The notes under the pieces were generated by a model, which searched no databases, was not told the origin of the DNA, and was given only the letters and a program-made list of their open reading frames with translations. 64,000 nt of DNA. Origin: Macrolepiota albuminosa. Its lineage: Eukaryota > Basidiomycota > Agaricomycetes > Agaricales > Agaricaceae. Location: NCBI GenBank assembly GCA_027475525.1, contig JAMWFC010000060.1, positions 1,178,001 through 1,242,000 of the forward strand, given 5' to 3'. The first letter of the stretch is position 1. Every line of letters starts with the position of its first letter. This document shows, in pieces, positions 1-10,771 of this stretch. The translations under genes and the position numbers were made by a program.

Positions 1-380
1 GAATCTAATGAAGAGGAGGAATACACATCGGACGAGTAATTTAATCCTTAGTTACTATAATTCTTGGCTTTTCTGTTGGTTATTTTTCGTCAAGATTATC
101 CATCCTGTTGTGCCGCTGACAAATCCATTATAAATCTGTTTGATCTGTTACCTCCAGTTGTGCACTAGAAGGAACATAAAGTGACAATATTCTGCTAGAC
201 CACAGGACATTCTGTGGATTATACATAAATATCACTCTAGTATTGTGTACTAGGCTACAGCACTTTACTACAGACATTTCAATTAGTTTGGACAGGACTC
301 AGGTCCACTAAGATTAACCGTCCCATTGTTTTGTTCCGTTATGCCACTCTCATGAACGCAAAAAACAACACACTCTTCAA
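1..380. other. Non-coding stretch, nothing recognised
   Basis: AT-rich sequence with no convincing reading frame, repeat or RNA gene visible to me. Confidence 0.5.
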
Positions 381-385
381 CGATT

Positions 386-410
386 ACACAAGGGGGACTC
401 GAACCCTCAA
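386..410 (-). repeat. tRNA-like T-arm (B-box-like) remnant
   Basis: Read on the minus strand this holds GGGTTCGAGTCCCC, a good tRNA T-arm / Pol III B-box match. The rest of a tRNA cannot be recognised around it. It is the first of six similar motifs in the next 850 bases. Confidence 0.4.
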
Positions 411-481
411 ATTGGGCAGTAGAAAGATTATAGACATAAATAACAATTAGTAAAACAAAGTTATGTCATGTATAATGATGT

Positions 482-563
482 GCACTAGTGGGATTCGAAC
501 CCGGCTCTTGTGCACAATATGAAATATCAATGTATCAATATTCCATTCGACCACAGATCCTTA
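482..563 (-). repeat. tRNA-derived repeat (SINE-like), copy 1
   Basis: On the minus strand this begins with an A-box-like TGTGGTCGAATGGA and ends with the B-box-like GGGTTCGAATCCC, about the spacing found in a tRNA. The anticodon region is replaced by an AT-rich stretch with ATTGATA repeats, and the acceptor ends do not pair. That argues for a tRNA-derived repeat and not a working tRNA. The copy at 743-823 is closely similar. Confidence 0.5.
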
Positions 564-633
564 CCAAAAATTAGTACAGTTTACATCTAGTGCAAAAATG
601 CAGCAGTATAAAAAGACACCATTATATGTCATT

Positions 634-712
634 ATGGTGGACTAGGGGAGTTGAACCTGCCACTCCACACAATACTGAAAATTGAGTGGGTTAGATCAAC
701 TACCATAGGCCA
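634..712 (-). repeat. tRNA-derived repeat, copy 2 (diverged)
   Basis: Minus strand: an A-box-like segment (CTATGGTAGTTGATC) and a B-box-like GGTTCAACTCCCC at tRNA-like spacing. It is more diverged than the neighbouring copies, and no functional cloverleaf can be drawn. Confidence 0.4.
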
Positions 713-742
713 CTGACAGGCAGGTTTGACCCCTTCTAAGTA

Positions 743-823
743 AGCGCCTGTGGTACAATGGAATATTGATAAATTGATATTTCATATTGTGCACAAGAGG
801 TGGGTTCGACTCCTGCTAGTGCA
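743..823 (+). repeat. tRNA-derived repeat, copy 3
   Basis: Plus-strand copy of the 482-563 element. It has the A-box-like TGTGGTACAATGGA, the same ATTGATAAATTGATATTT core and a B-box GGGTTCGACTCC within a pairable T-arm. The 5' and 3' ends do not form an acceptor stem. Confidence 0.5.
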
Positions 824-1078
824 TATTTGAGCAGCAGGCCGCTGATGTCTGCTAGCATCATTAATGTGATCCGTTTAAAACTCCAGAGATTTCTGCAGTG
901 GCATGGGTTGCTCGTCTTTGCGCATGTGGTCATTCCAGATCTCGTGACTATGCGCAACTTCGTCCAACCCATATCCGCTTCAGTAATTTCTAGCGTTTTT
1001 AACGGATCAACTTGATGATGCTAGCGAGTGATGAACGGATATTTTATTAGGGCTTACAGGCCCTATTAAAATATTTGT

Positions 1079-1135
1079 CACTAGCAGGAGTCCAACCCGC
1101 CTCTCAATATTCCATTGTCACCATTAGACCCCATT
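1079..1135 (-). repeat. tRNA-derived repeat, copy 4 (internally deleted)
   Basis: Minus strand: an A-box-like segment followed at shortened distance by GGGTTGGACTCCTGC, the counterpart of the T-arm in copy 3. About 25 bases of the variable core are missing. Confidence 0.4.
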
Positions 1136-1142
1136 AAGGTGG

Positions 1143-1222
1143 AGTAGGGGGAGTAGAACCCACCACTGTACACAATATTGAATATCAATAAATGAATATT
1201 CCACTGAACCACTGGGACTGGT
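1143..1222 (-). repeat. tRNA-derived repeat, copy 5
   Basis: Minus strand: CAGTGGTTCAGTGGAATATTC at the A-box position, a shared ATTGATATTC core, then GGGTTCTACTCCCC at the B-box position. Same family as 482-563 and 743-823. Confidence 0.45.
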
Positions 1223-1239
1223 TGCACCGCTGACATCAG

Positions 1240-1560
1240 CTGGCTCACATGCCGACGTCAGCTACCATCCGCTACCGTCCGCTGGCATGCCAGCAGACAG
1301 CGGACACTCACGCACCCTCTTCTGCCCTTCCCCCTCTTTCTCCCCAGTGCCATCCTCTCCACTCCCCACACTACCTCACACGCCACTCCCAGCAGACACC
1401 CACGCTCTTCCCCTGGGAACCTCGAGGAGGGTTTATTCATGCCATGAAGTCCGCCAATGGAGGAGGTTTTCACTTGTGTGTCGTGTGCTGATGCCCGCCG
1501 GCGGCCGCTGACGCACATTGACATCCGCTAGTGTCTGCTGGCATCCGCCGGGCCTGCATG
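1240..1560 (+). repeat. Degenerate 10-bp repeat (GCTGGCATCC-like)
   Basis: Two clusters (about 1240-1310 and 1495-1555) contain runs of imperfect 10-base units such as GCTACCATCC, GCTACCGTCC and GCTGGCATGCC. A pyrimidine-rich stretch lies between them. The same unit occurs in opposite orientation at the far right end of the window (63870-64000). Confidence 0.5.
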
Positions 1561-1751
1561 CGCATGTGTGTGCCCGCCTTTTATCGATCCACTGGACCGT
1601 GTCATACAGCACATTGTGACACGTCCACGGCTCTGTATTCTATGGCACTGTGGGGACTGCTCCGCTCCAGTGTAGCGGACTCCGCTGGACACGTATGGTA
1701 CAGCACAAAGCGGGCTCCCGTACAACGTATGACATGTACCATTGTGATGCC

Positions 1752-3994
1752 CTACCCTGTCTCTTGGCTATATGCATCAGTGAGTTTCTGATCATGCTTC
1801 CTCCATTCCTCTGCTGTGAGGAACATCCACTTGCAGACGCCATCTTTGAGGGCAGAGCGTAAAAGCCGCACATTGTCCATAGTCGAAATCTTGGAGGAGC
1901 TGCCAAATTCTATCCTTGCAGGCCAGCCAACAAGGTGGACATGGTACTTCTCAACAATCACCGTCTCATAGTTTATATAGTTCATTTTCACCCCTTTATT
2001 TACGAGAATTGCACCTGTAGGACCATCAGACCTGATCAGTAATAAACAGGTCATTATATATTCACGCAATCCCTCTAAAATGAGGTTGGTATACTCAGCG
2101 CGCATAAAAGACAGTGTATCTAGCTTTGTGACACCTACAATTATTGTTAGCTCTGTTGCAAGCATTTGAAGATAGCGAGAAGTACCCCAATTTTTGAGGC
2201 AAGCGTACATCTCGAATTTAGCAAGTACCTCCATGTAGTCTAGCTCTGGGAAGAAGTTCAGTACCGTGTCATCTGAAGTGGCAGTGAACGTGGTGATAGG
2301 ACCCCATACAGGATCAGCGCATCAACGGCAGGCTACGGCAACACGGCACAGGCTCAGGATACCTTAGCACGTGCTAATTAACCAATTTTTGACAATATTT
2401 GATGGCTGCACATGGCAAGAAGCAGGTCCAATCAATGATAGTGCTGACAGCAGCAAGAATGACAACTGACAGATGGCATCAGTCACTGACAACAGCACTT
2501 AGCGAGAAGATTGATGATCTATCAAAAACTGACGGACAGCTTGGTGTTTGACCTTGGCATCTGACATTGCTTAGCACCTCAATTTGGCGCCTGACATTGC
2601 TAAGCATTTTGGACAGACAGAAGGGTGATGGTTTGATGGTTTAGCATTGCGATCTGCCACCTGCCGTCACTAAGGGTCTTAAATAGTTGGTAGGGATCTG
2701 AAACTGTTGGAGCTACCCCTATAAAATTTTCTAGTTTACCGCACTTTGGCAATGGTTAGTCACTGGCAACGGTGAACTTCTTGTAGTATAAAAAGTACTT
2801 ACCAGCTTGTACATACGCAACCAAGAACAGAGTTTCCTGCTCCCCTTACTCCAGTCTCCCTTACAGTCCAAATCTCATTTACGGTCGGCAATGTCAAAGT
2901 TATCAGCAGTTGCAGACTCTCGCTAACACTCGACACACTCGTGCCTTGCAGCTATGGCACGCATTAACAATTGCTTAGACTTTACTAAGCTTATGGTGTT
3001 CTTGCCGCTTACATTGCCGTGTTCACTTACCGCTTTTTCCCTAAGCTCTTTTGCCTTAGCGCTTGACACTTGCTGACCTTTTTCGGACTTTACTTTATTT
3101 TTATAGATGTGTTCTCTGGGACCTGCCTGGGACTCCTCACATCACTTTTAGCATGCCCAATGCAAGTTTTGGGTACAGTAACACTATTGCTATATTTGTT
3201 ACTGACCAAACTTTGGGTGTCATCAGTGGTCGCAGTGTCTTCCACATGACTACGGGAGAAGAAAGCAAAGGAATGAACGCCTGTGCAAAGAAAAAGATTC
3301 CTCATCTCATTACTTGTCAGCAAGAAAGAAACTGTTAGGAGCATATAGTAGCAGGTGTACCTCTTTTGTGATAGCCTTGATATTTTTGTGTGCATCCAGT
3401 GCCGATGCATGGTTGTTACTATGTGATCCTTGCAATTTGATGCTGCAATGTTCCATAAGATCCTCAATAAGTTCCTACCTACGCTGCTTGCTCATTGTCG
3501 ACGCATCTAACTCTTTGTCATTGCTAACTTTTTCTTGAATGTCCTTGAGTTTAAAGCAATCACCAGGGGCACGATCTGGCAATACACATGAAATTGAGGC
3601 AGCAATGTAATACAATAAAAGGCTTACCATCGTTGACTTCCTTTGCCTTGAAATGAAGAATCACATTTGCAAGGGAGGGGCGACGCGTCAAGGTATAAGT
3701 AGCTGTGTGAATTATCATCTTGTGAACATGCTCCTTGTCGACCAGATGTTGCTTTGCCAGGTCCTTGATAAACTTCTCCTGATCCTTCATATATGCAAAC
3801 ACAGCTTCTTGCACAAGGTCCAAGCTGGCTTTTGTATTTTGCTTGAGAATAATCTGAGTCCCCATTGACGTGGAGGACTTAGTGCCCAACTTAGAGGAAT
3901 GAACATGTGGCGGTTGAATAGGTCGGCCAGGATTATGTGCAGCCCAATGGGTAGACCCATGATCATCGTGCAGATCTATTGTGCTAGCCATCAA
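1752..3994 (-). pseudogene. Broken gene of unknown function, interrupted
   Basis: The minus strand carries three blocks that look like parts of one protein. Block one (3994-3540) is a 144-residue opening with a conserved-looking core (HTATYTLTRRPSLANVILHF). Block two (about 3540-3315) continues in one frame as a Lys/Glu-rich segment but has an in-frame TAG near 3474 and a TAA near 3310. Block three (2234-1752) is a 160-residue frame with VHLVGWPARIEF and a C-terminal KDGVCKWMFLTAEEW. The layout resembles an agaricomycete family of unknown function that I know only from hypothetical proteins; that link is from memory. Stops and roughly 1 kb of unrelated sequence between blocks two and three indicate a pseudogene. 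Confidence 0.5.
2290..3075. other. Non-coding insert, possible solo LTR or decayed element
   Basis: This stretch separates the two halves of the broken gene. It has repeated TTAGC/GCTAAG motifs, a TATAAAA near 2720 and a TATAAAAAG near 2787 followed by pyrimidine-rich sequence, as in a Pol II promoter or LTR. I could not find clear termini or a target-site duplication. Confidence 0.3.
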
Positions 3995-4079
3995 CTTGAA
4001 TGGTGTACACGCACTCCACCACGCACTTCAGCTGACTGTTTGTTGAATCAGATTGCATAGGAAGGTCAAAATTGATGGT

Positions 4080-4400
4080 ATGATCCAAGCAGATCAACTT
4101 GGTTGAAGTTCTTTCCACATCTCATTTCACAATCCTGTTGTCTCTCCACCCTCTCTTTGGCTTTTCCCTCATATTATGCATTTTTCTCCGGCTCAAGGTG
4201 CGTCCTGTGATTATACCATACAGTAACCTCCCTATGAACCCGTTTCATCTTTTCAGCAGGGAAGGCCTGCCCAACAGCTTGTAGCAGCTCAACATCTGCC
4301 CAAAAAGCCTGTAAGTAAAGACTTGTAAGGGTGACCTCTAGAGGCTGTGGCTCAGTCACACAGCTGGCAGAGGTAGATCCAAAGTGTATTAGAATATATA
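4080..4400. other. Non-coding, nothing recognised
   Basis: Short frames on both strands look unrelated to known families, and I see no RNA or repeat signal. Confidence 0.4.
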
Positions 4401-4406
4401 CTGTCA

Positions 4407-4560
4407 ATATCAAGGTAGCTACTCACCTGGCAGAGGGAGATCCAAAGAGAACAAGTCTAGGGATTCCCTATGCCAGGTTGGACATATCAAGGTAGCTACT
4501 CACCTGGCAGAGGGAGATCCAAAGAGAACAAGTCTAGGGATTCCCTATGCCAGGTTGGAT
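4407..4560. repeat. 77-bp tandem duplication 1
   Basis: Copies at 4407-4483 and 4484-4560. 76 of 77 positions are identical; the only difference is the last base. Likely assembly overlap (see findings). Confidence 0.9.
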
Positions 4561-4910
4561 GCTTCTGGGGCCTCTGAAGCATGGGAAACAACTGTACAGT
4601 ACAACAAAACCTTAAAAACTCAAAAATTGCCTACACAAACACTTGTACAAATAAGGGGCAAACTCTGGCAAACTCTGGCTTATATAAGCAGTCTGGAAGC
4701 GGTGCTGAGTGGGCCCACACTTGTCTGAATGGTGGCTAAAGAACCAGAGCATCTCAAGGGCTGAGAGTAGTACTAACAGATAGTGTTGAAAGAATAGAAA
4801 CAGTAAAATGAAATAATGTCAGAAGAAATAAGAGAATGAATAGAAGGAGAGTGAAGAGATAAGGAGTGAGAAAAGGAAGAAATGAGGAGTCCCCTGACAA
4901 GACTTATGCC

Positions 4911-5997
4911 ATGGTCATATGCAACTCAGTCAGCATAGCGGCTGCCAGCCCCACAAAGGGCAAGAAACCTCAAGTACCTGATGTCAGCAGCCTTAGCATC
5001 AAGAATGCATTTGAATGCGCTAAGGAAGAACATTTACGTGGACGGCCTGCTGTTTTTGAATGGGATGACCCCCCACGGTGCAAGAAGGTAGCCTATGTAG
5101 TATTCCGTGGATGTAAGATGGGCATATTTGAGATATGGTATGCATTTTTGATGCTTTACTTGCCACTGCATAACTTTTTTTCATGAAGGCATGCTGCTGC
5201 CCCACAGATTGATGAACTGCCTAGTGGCAAAAAAGGCTGGCTTCAGGGCTACTATAGCTATGAGGCTGCTGTCCAGGCTTGGGAGCACGCCTGTGCAAAT
5301 GGCCTAGTATCTCTGGTGCAAGACCTGCCTTCGATTGCATCAGGTAGCTGGCACCTTTCTAACCCTACACCTCATTCTCCTGCTATACTCCGTTCTCCTG
5401 CTACACCCCATTCTCCTGCTATACCCCATTCTCCTGCTACACCCTGTTCTCCTGCAACATCCCATCAAAGCCCTGCATTGCATTCGGATGGCAATGAGAG
5501 CTATACGCAGTCTAGAAAATGTTGTGATGCCCAAGCCCATCGAGCCCCTGCATCCACTAAGTGTGCACAGTTAGATTCAGACAACGAGGACATGTACTTA
5601 TCGGATGATGCTACTGCAAGTGGTTTACCAACATGTACCGCCCCATCTTCACCTCTCAGCCCCGACTTTTCCCCATCTACCCAGCCTTTTGCATCACAGC
5701 CCTTCCACCTCCACTCCAGGCCTGGTGCATCCTCTGCAACTCACTCTGCGCAGAAAGAAATTTCGGATGAAGAGTGTTACTGGGTTGTTGTATGCGGCAC
5801 TGCACCTGGCATCTATCAAGGGCAGTCAGTACTTCTAGCCTAATTCCATCACTTGCTCTGACGTTAGTTTTAGAACAGCAGCAGAAGCAGCATTGGGCTC
5901 CTACTTCCAACCTTCAGTTGTTCGGACAACAGATCTGGTATCTGCAGCAATGATTTTCACATGGAGTTACATGGCAGGCGAGGTCTCCCTGCTTTGA
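4911..5997 (+). CDS. Viroplasmin-domain (Cauli_VI / RNase H1 N-terminal-like) protein
   Basis: I assemble three exons: 4911-5137, 5189-5824 and 5868-5997, joined by introns of 51 and 43 nt with GT-AG ends. Together they make 993 nt, 330 residues, with no stop. The first exon ends in YVVFRGCKMGIFEIW, and the second continues with a Lys/Gly-Trp segment and YYSYEAAVQAWEHA. This is the layout of the viroplasmin / RNase H1 hybrid-binding domain (VxxGxxxGI..W....KSF...EA). A Ser/Pro-rich linker with PHSPA-type repeats follows (about residues 140-165). The end has a second similar half-motif (YWVVVCGTAPGIYQG), then RTAAEAALG and YMAGEV. The domain normally binds RNA-DNA hybrid or dsRNA. Its role here is unknown, and no catalytic RNase H domain follows. 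The ATG at 4911 is the first in frame. Confidence 0.7.
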
Positions 5998-5999
5998 CT

Positions 6000-6800
6000 A
6001 TATCCCTCTCCATTCAGTCTTGTTAGATGCTTTCTTTCCTGCTCTTTTTCACAATCTTATTGTTGTTAAATGTTGTAAATAACTGACAAGTAATGTGTTG
6101 TTTATACTTCAATCTGAATGATAATGACTTAGCCATAAGATGTGTGATTTGTATCTTACATTTGTGAGCCTGCACCTGTTGAACTTTGAACCTGGAAAGC
6201 CAGACTTGAAGATTTTCAAGAGTGATTTTAAGTTGAAATTGAAAATTTCCTTTTTAGAAAATGGTATTGAAAACACCACAACGGCTTAAACAGTCTGTGG
6301 TGAGCTTACCACTCACAAATGTTATCACAGTACTTAGCAAAACTTGCAGTAAAACTAAATAAAGTTTTGTCCACGCTTTTAAGAGACCCAGGAACCATCT
6401 ATAAGCCATTCTTTGAGAATTTACAATTTGAATCCCCCTGCAGTTTCTCCTCAGGCATAGGTCAAATGGTGTTAATATAAAATCTATAGAGGAGTCTTTG
6501 CTGTCAGTAGGATGATTTTATCAGTTCAAAAATTTGTTGAAAACATGAAGAATACATTGTGTTCATGCTCGAATATTGTGCAACAATCAACATACCAACA
6601 TACGATTTGTGGTTGTCAAGTCAATGGACAGAGAGAAGATAGACCCTCTCAACAGTGTCGGCTTTTTCTGATAGCCTGGGGTAGAGAAGAAGATTGACAC
6701 AAAAAAGTCTAGAATATCAGTCAAATCAACATAGGTGTTTGTGTTTGCATTAAGCCGTCCACTCATAAATTTGTCAAACAGAATCTCTACTACATCTTAC
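6000..6800. other. Non-coding, nothing recognised
   Basis: AT-rich spacer between the viroplasmin-domain gene and the TET/JBP-like fragment. Only short unconvincing frames. Confidence 0.4.
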
Positions 6801-6814
6801 ATGTATAAAAGTAC

Positions 6815-7185
6815 TGCAAATTTAAAGAGATGGTCTCCTGAACTCTTCAATTCTACTCAACAGATTCAGTCCCATTTCCCACCTTGATGACTTAGCCGCA
6901 CACATGTTTTTGTAACCTTCAAGATCTTCCGTCTCAAACTCTTTCTCTGTTCAAAATCCATTATCAACATAGCGGAATAGTCCTTCTGAACAGTATTGCA
7001 TGAATGATGCCTGCCGGTCACTGGCCTGAATGGGAACATTGGAGTGGGTAATTGTGGCAGATGGAAAGAGCATAAGTGACCCCAGAGGAAACTCTACAAA
7101 TAACCCAAGATCCCAGAAGATATCGGTGCTGAGGGGCTCAGTTCGGTCTCCTCCAGGGACAACTCCTCCATGGCAACGGAGTCAC
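6815..7185 (-). pseudogene. TET/JBP-like dioxygenase fragment
   Basis: The minus strand is open from about 7182 to a TGA at 6951-6953 and continues in frame to about 6820. It reads DIFWDLGLFVEFPLGS, then LMLFPSATITHSNVPIQ, then RQASFMQYCSEGLFRYVDNGF, then (after the TGA) a charged segment and RWEMGLNLLSRIEEF. This matches my knowledge of the C-terminal half of fungal TET/JBP-type Fe(II)/2-oxoglutarate oxygenases: a WDL strand, a late His (HSN) for iron, and an Arg ahead of a QY..GGLFRWV-like strand for 2-oxoglutarate. The N-terminal half with the HxD motif is not recognisable upstream, so the gene is truncated and broken. It lies tail-out next to a KDZ transposase, the association described for these genes in agaricomycetes. 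A different cupin-fold family is the main alternative. Confidence 0.5.
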
Positions 7186-7559
7186 AGAGCAAGGACAGAA
7201 AGTTGACTGATTGAGGGCAGTACACTGGAACCAAGTCGTAGGGCAAGAAAATCCAGCCTGAGCACATCTACAGTCGCTGGTTCAGACAGAAAAAATGCGT
7301 GCACATAGCACTCACCAAGCGCATTGATAAGAGGGTGGTGTTAAGTCCTGTGGAAGGCAGTTAGTAGGTTTGAAGGCGTTGCTAAGAGCTCATGGCTTCC
7401 ACCTCTGCAGCACACTGATTTCCTTGGTCCCAGGGGTGATTCCTAAAGGAAACCTGCATGCTGCAAAAAAGGAGGCCGTAGCTAAAAGAAAATGGCTCAG
7501 CTTACACCCTGCAGTCCGAATTCAAGATGGTAAGGTGTGATCATGTGAAACTTGCTGAC

Positions 7560-10500
7560 GTGACTTATGCTTCAACAGAGAAAGTCGAGTAAAGAGAAGT
7601 TCAAAATCTACTGTGAGGGCCCTTCGCATGGCCCCAGCATCCAGACGTTAAACTGCATGGGGATACAGGCATTTTGGAAGCGTCAGAACAAAGAAGTTCG
7701 AGAGCATCAACAAGGTGAGTAATCGTCATGTGGAGATGTGTAAAATGCTCACTGCAATCTCCAAGCGCGTAATAAAGCAAAACAATGTGCACTGGACAAC
7801 ATACAAGATATTCCAGAAGATTTGCATGACCACGACTATGACTGCAAGTGGATTGACATCAACCATGTCATCAACGGCGATGCCATGCTGGCGGTGAATT
7901 TTAGGCACTACTGCAGGAGGTGTCTCCATAAACCCAAAAGGAATACCGCGCACGTCAAGATGCAATCATTCGTTGTAACCTGGGCTTTGCCATGCAACTT
8001 GATGCCATGGTTGATGCATATCTGCAGTGGAGTGAGGTTTGCAGAGTTTCAGGGGTGAGGCTTGCTGTGGCCTTGGATTCTGATGCAGTTGTTCAGGAGT
8101 TTCGAGCCATCAGAGTCATTGACCTTTTTGGTAGGTTTGCCTTTACGTTGTTGCACACCTCTGATGGCTTCACAGAAACTTATTCCCTCAATGTTCCCAT
8201 GCTTGATGATAGTGTGACCATTGCTTCTGTCTTGGTTGAGTGCAGTCTCATTCTATCTGTGCCATACCATCCCAACGTTGCTTTTGCCATGCGGACTGTA
8301 GAACTCTATCGGACGACTCACCTTCAATGCCCCCACCTTTCCATTCAGCCTTTCATTAAGAGTTTATGCAACTTGCATGGAGTGCCATTTCAATCATACC
8401 TGAGCAAGCAGTTTTCTATTGCCTACGACGTCTACCTATCCATTTGTGAAGAGACTGAAAGACGTGTCCAGATTGCTCTTGAACAAAATACACCAAAATG
8501 GCAGCTTCACCATGCATGCCCTGCATGCACTTACAAATTGGAGGGAGAGAAAAAGCTCACATTCAAAATCCTGGTGACGATGGATGGGAATGACTCCCTT
8601 AAATGATTTATCTGTCGAGGCCCTGCCACTAAAGATGAGGGTGAGGAAATGGCACTGGGTGCTTCAAAAGAGTTGCAAGACAATCGTGACCTCAACGGCG
8701 ACTATTATTTGAGCAGGGAGGCAGTCAATAAATGGGCAAAAGACACACTTCAGGAGATGTTGCCCACCAGAAACAATCTGGTCAGCGTGTTTATTTCCAC
8801 ATTGAATTGTTGTTGATCTGCTTGGTAGGAAGGGGGCACATCAGATTCAGAACACAATGCTTGTGAAGAATGCTGGAAAAATATGAACGATGAGCTGGCT
8901 TTGCGGATGTGGGGGATTTTTGATGAAACTGGCATCTTCCTCTCTCTCTGTCACCATGGCTTTGTCCTATTGATCGCTGACATGGTTCAAAGTGGGGAGC
9001 TGTAGGTATTCATTTGCTTGATCATCTGTGTACTCCTTACTGCACTCTTTACCACAGTGCCAAATATCTCTTGGCCATGGTGAATGAATTGCTGGCAGTG
9101 TTTGGCTCACAAATTGGGGCTGGCTATGATATTGGCTGTAAATTTGGTGCAACTCTGGCCAACAGCCCCCTTGGACTTCATGCACATGAACTTGGGTATA
9201 AATCACTCGTCGGCAGCTTCCACAGCCATGCCTATATAATCGTTGCTGTCAACTCAGCTTCCTTGCAAAATATGTTGAAGGCCTTGGTCTTGAGGATCTC
9301 GAAGGATGCAAACAATTCTTTTCAAAATCTAATGCCTTAGCTTTGTCTGTACGGTATGGTATGCAAGTGTCTTTCATCGGAAGCAGATCATTCAAGAATA
9401 TGTCAAACATATGGATCGACAGGAGACTTACCAGAACTTGAGCATGCATGCTTCTTTTGTTTACTCTTCTCTACTGACTGAAATTTTCAGGCACCTTTCT
9501 TGTTAGTAATTATCAGCAAGCACTGAAACTTATCAGTGGCTTGCCTGCAGTGGAAAAACAGATGAAGGACCAAGGCATGCCAAGCTTTGATACTTTTAAG
9601 CAATGGTTGGTGGAGGAGAAAGTGTATCTTGAGGGGCTGTCACGAGAGCCTCTAGTGGAGACATTGCAAATAGAGTATTACCAAAAGTTGGTAAATCTCA
9701 AAGCAAGCCAGTGAGTTGAATCTTTTTCACCTTGTGTGGTCCTAAGACTAGATGCAGACATGCGTTAGATGAGGCACAATCCAAGTGGTTTGTGATCCCC
9801 CCTGAAACACAGAACATGTGGGACTATACAAATTCTATTGAGACAAAACGTTGGCATGCACTTAAAAATCATGAAAAAGACCTCAAAATTGTTCAAGGCC
9901 TCAAAACAAAACTAGGAATTACAACACGATGGAGTAGAGCAAGCCCTGAGTGGAATGTTGTGGCAGAGATGACAGCTAAGCGTTGTTATCAGCAATGCCT
10001 TGATAACTTGGAAGCATTGGTGGTCTCACAAATGTTCAAATTATCAAAGATGAATATGTCGCAAATGGGTGCATTCAAGGTGTTTATTCTTTCAGCTGGT
10101 AGCTAACATTTGCAAAAATAGGATACAAATTACGAAAGCACATTGGTAACACCCTCAAAACTTGATCGCAAGCAGTTTGGAGCACACTTGACAAATATAA
10201 TGCCACTGCTCATGCCCTTTCCCCGCCACATCCTGAGCTTTCATGGGATCTTGTAGTAGAATACGCCTTTCTTGCCGACTTTGACTTGTTATCGGATACA
10301 CGTGAAGATGTACGCCAATGTCCCTGGGCTGCACCAGCCGCACGAATAATGATGGATGAATATTACAAAATTCAGCAAGCTTATGAAGAGGTTGACCAGC
10401 TCAACATTGAAATACAATGGCTTGTAACATACATACAAGATGAAGAGGCCTATCTAAAAGAGAGAAGAGATGCCATTGCTAGTGTGGACAAATCACTTGG

Positions 10501-10771
10501 CCATCAAATCCACCAGCAGTGGGAACGGCTTCATTGCTTCAATAAGCTTCACATCCGCTGCCTTCGAAGACTTGCTGCTTTGCCAGGCTTCACTGGCTCA
10601 CTCGTTCCTGGTAGGAGGGTTGATAATTTATGGAGAGAAGATGTAATGGAAGTAGATGTGGATGACATCGAAGGCACTGATGATGATGAAGACAGCAGTG
10701 ACGACGAAGACGATGAAGCTCAGCTTGCTGAAAAGATACATAAAGTGCTTCAAATTTCTTCTGATATTTAA
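7560..10771 (+). pseudogene. KDZ-superfamily DNA transposase, decayed
   Basis: Several exons can be followed: an opening around 7560-7710 (uncertain); then ARQDAIIRCNLGFAMQLDAM into 7992-8606 with CPACTYKLEGE and TMDGNDSLK, a KDZ hallmark; then NACEECWKNMNDE, WGIFDETGIFLSLC and HGFVLLIADMVQSGEL; then AKYLLAMVNELLAVFG, YDIGCKF and SPLGLHAHE; and finally 9732-10771 with WHALKNHEKDL, NLEALVV, LADFDLLSDTREDVRQ and an acidic tail. Introns fit at 8781-8828 and 9002-9057. Decay: TAA 7929-7931, TGA 8604-8606 and TGA 10163-10165, both TGAs where Arg fits; a frame change near 9240; a 5-base GGTAT duplication near 9352. One intron near 9442 appears to start with GC. Catalytic mobilisation by this copy is unlikely. 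Terminal inverted repeats were not found. Confidence 0.85.

Noticed and set aside
482..823. Functional tRNA genes
   Set aside because: T-arm and A-box look right, but acceptor stems do not pair and no anticodon arm can be formed.
5335..5910. Overlapping short frames on both strands in the Pro/Ser-rich region
   Set aside because: They arise from the low-complexity CTCCTGCTAC repeat of the viroplasmin-domain gene and have no independent support.
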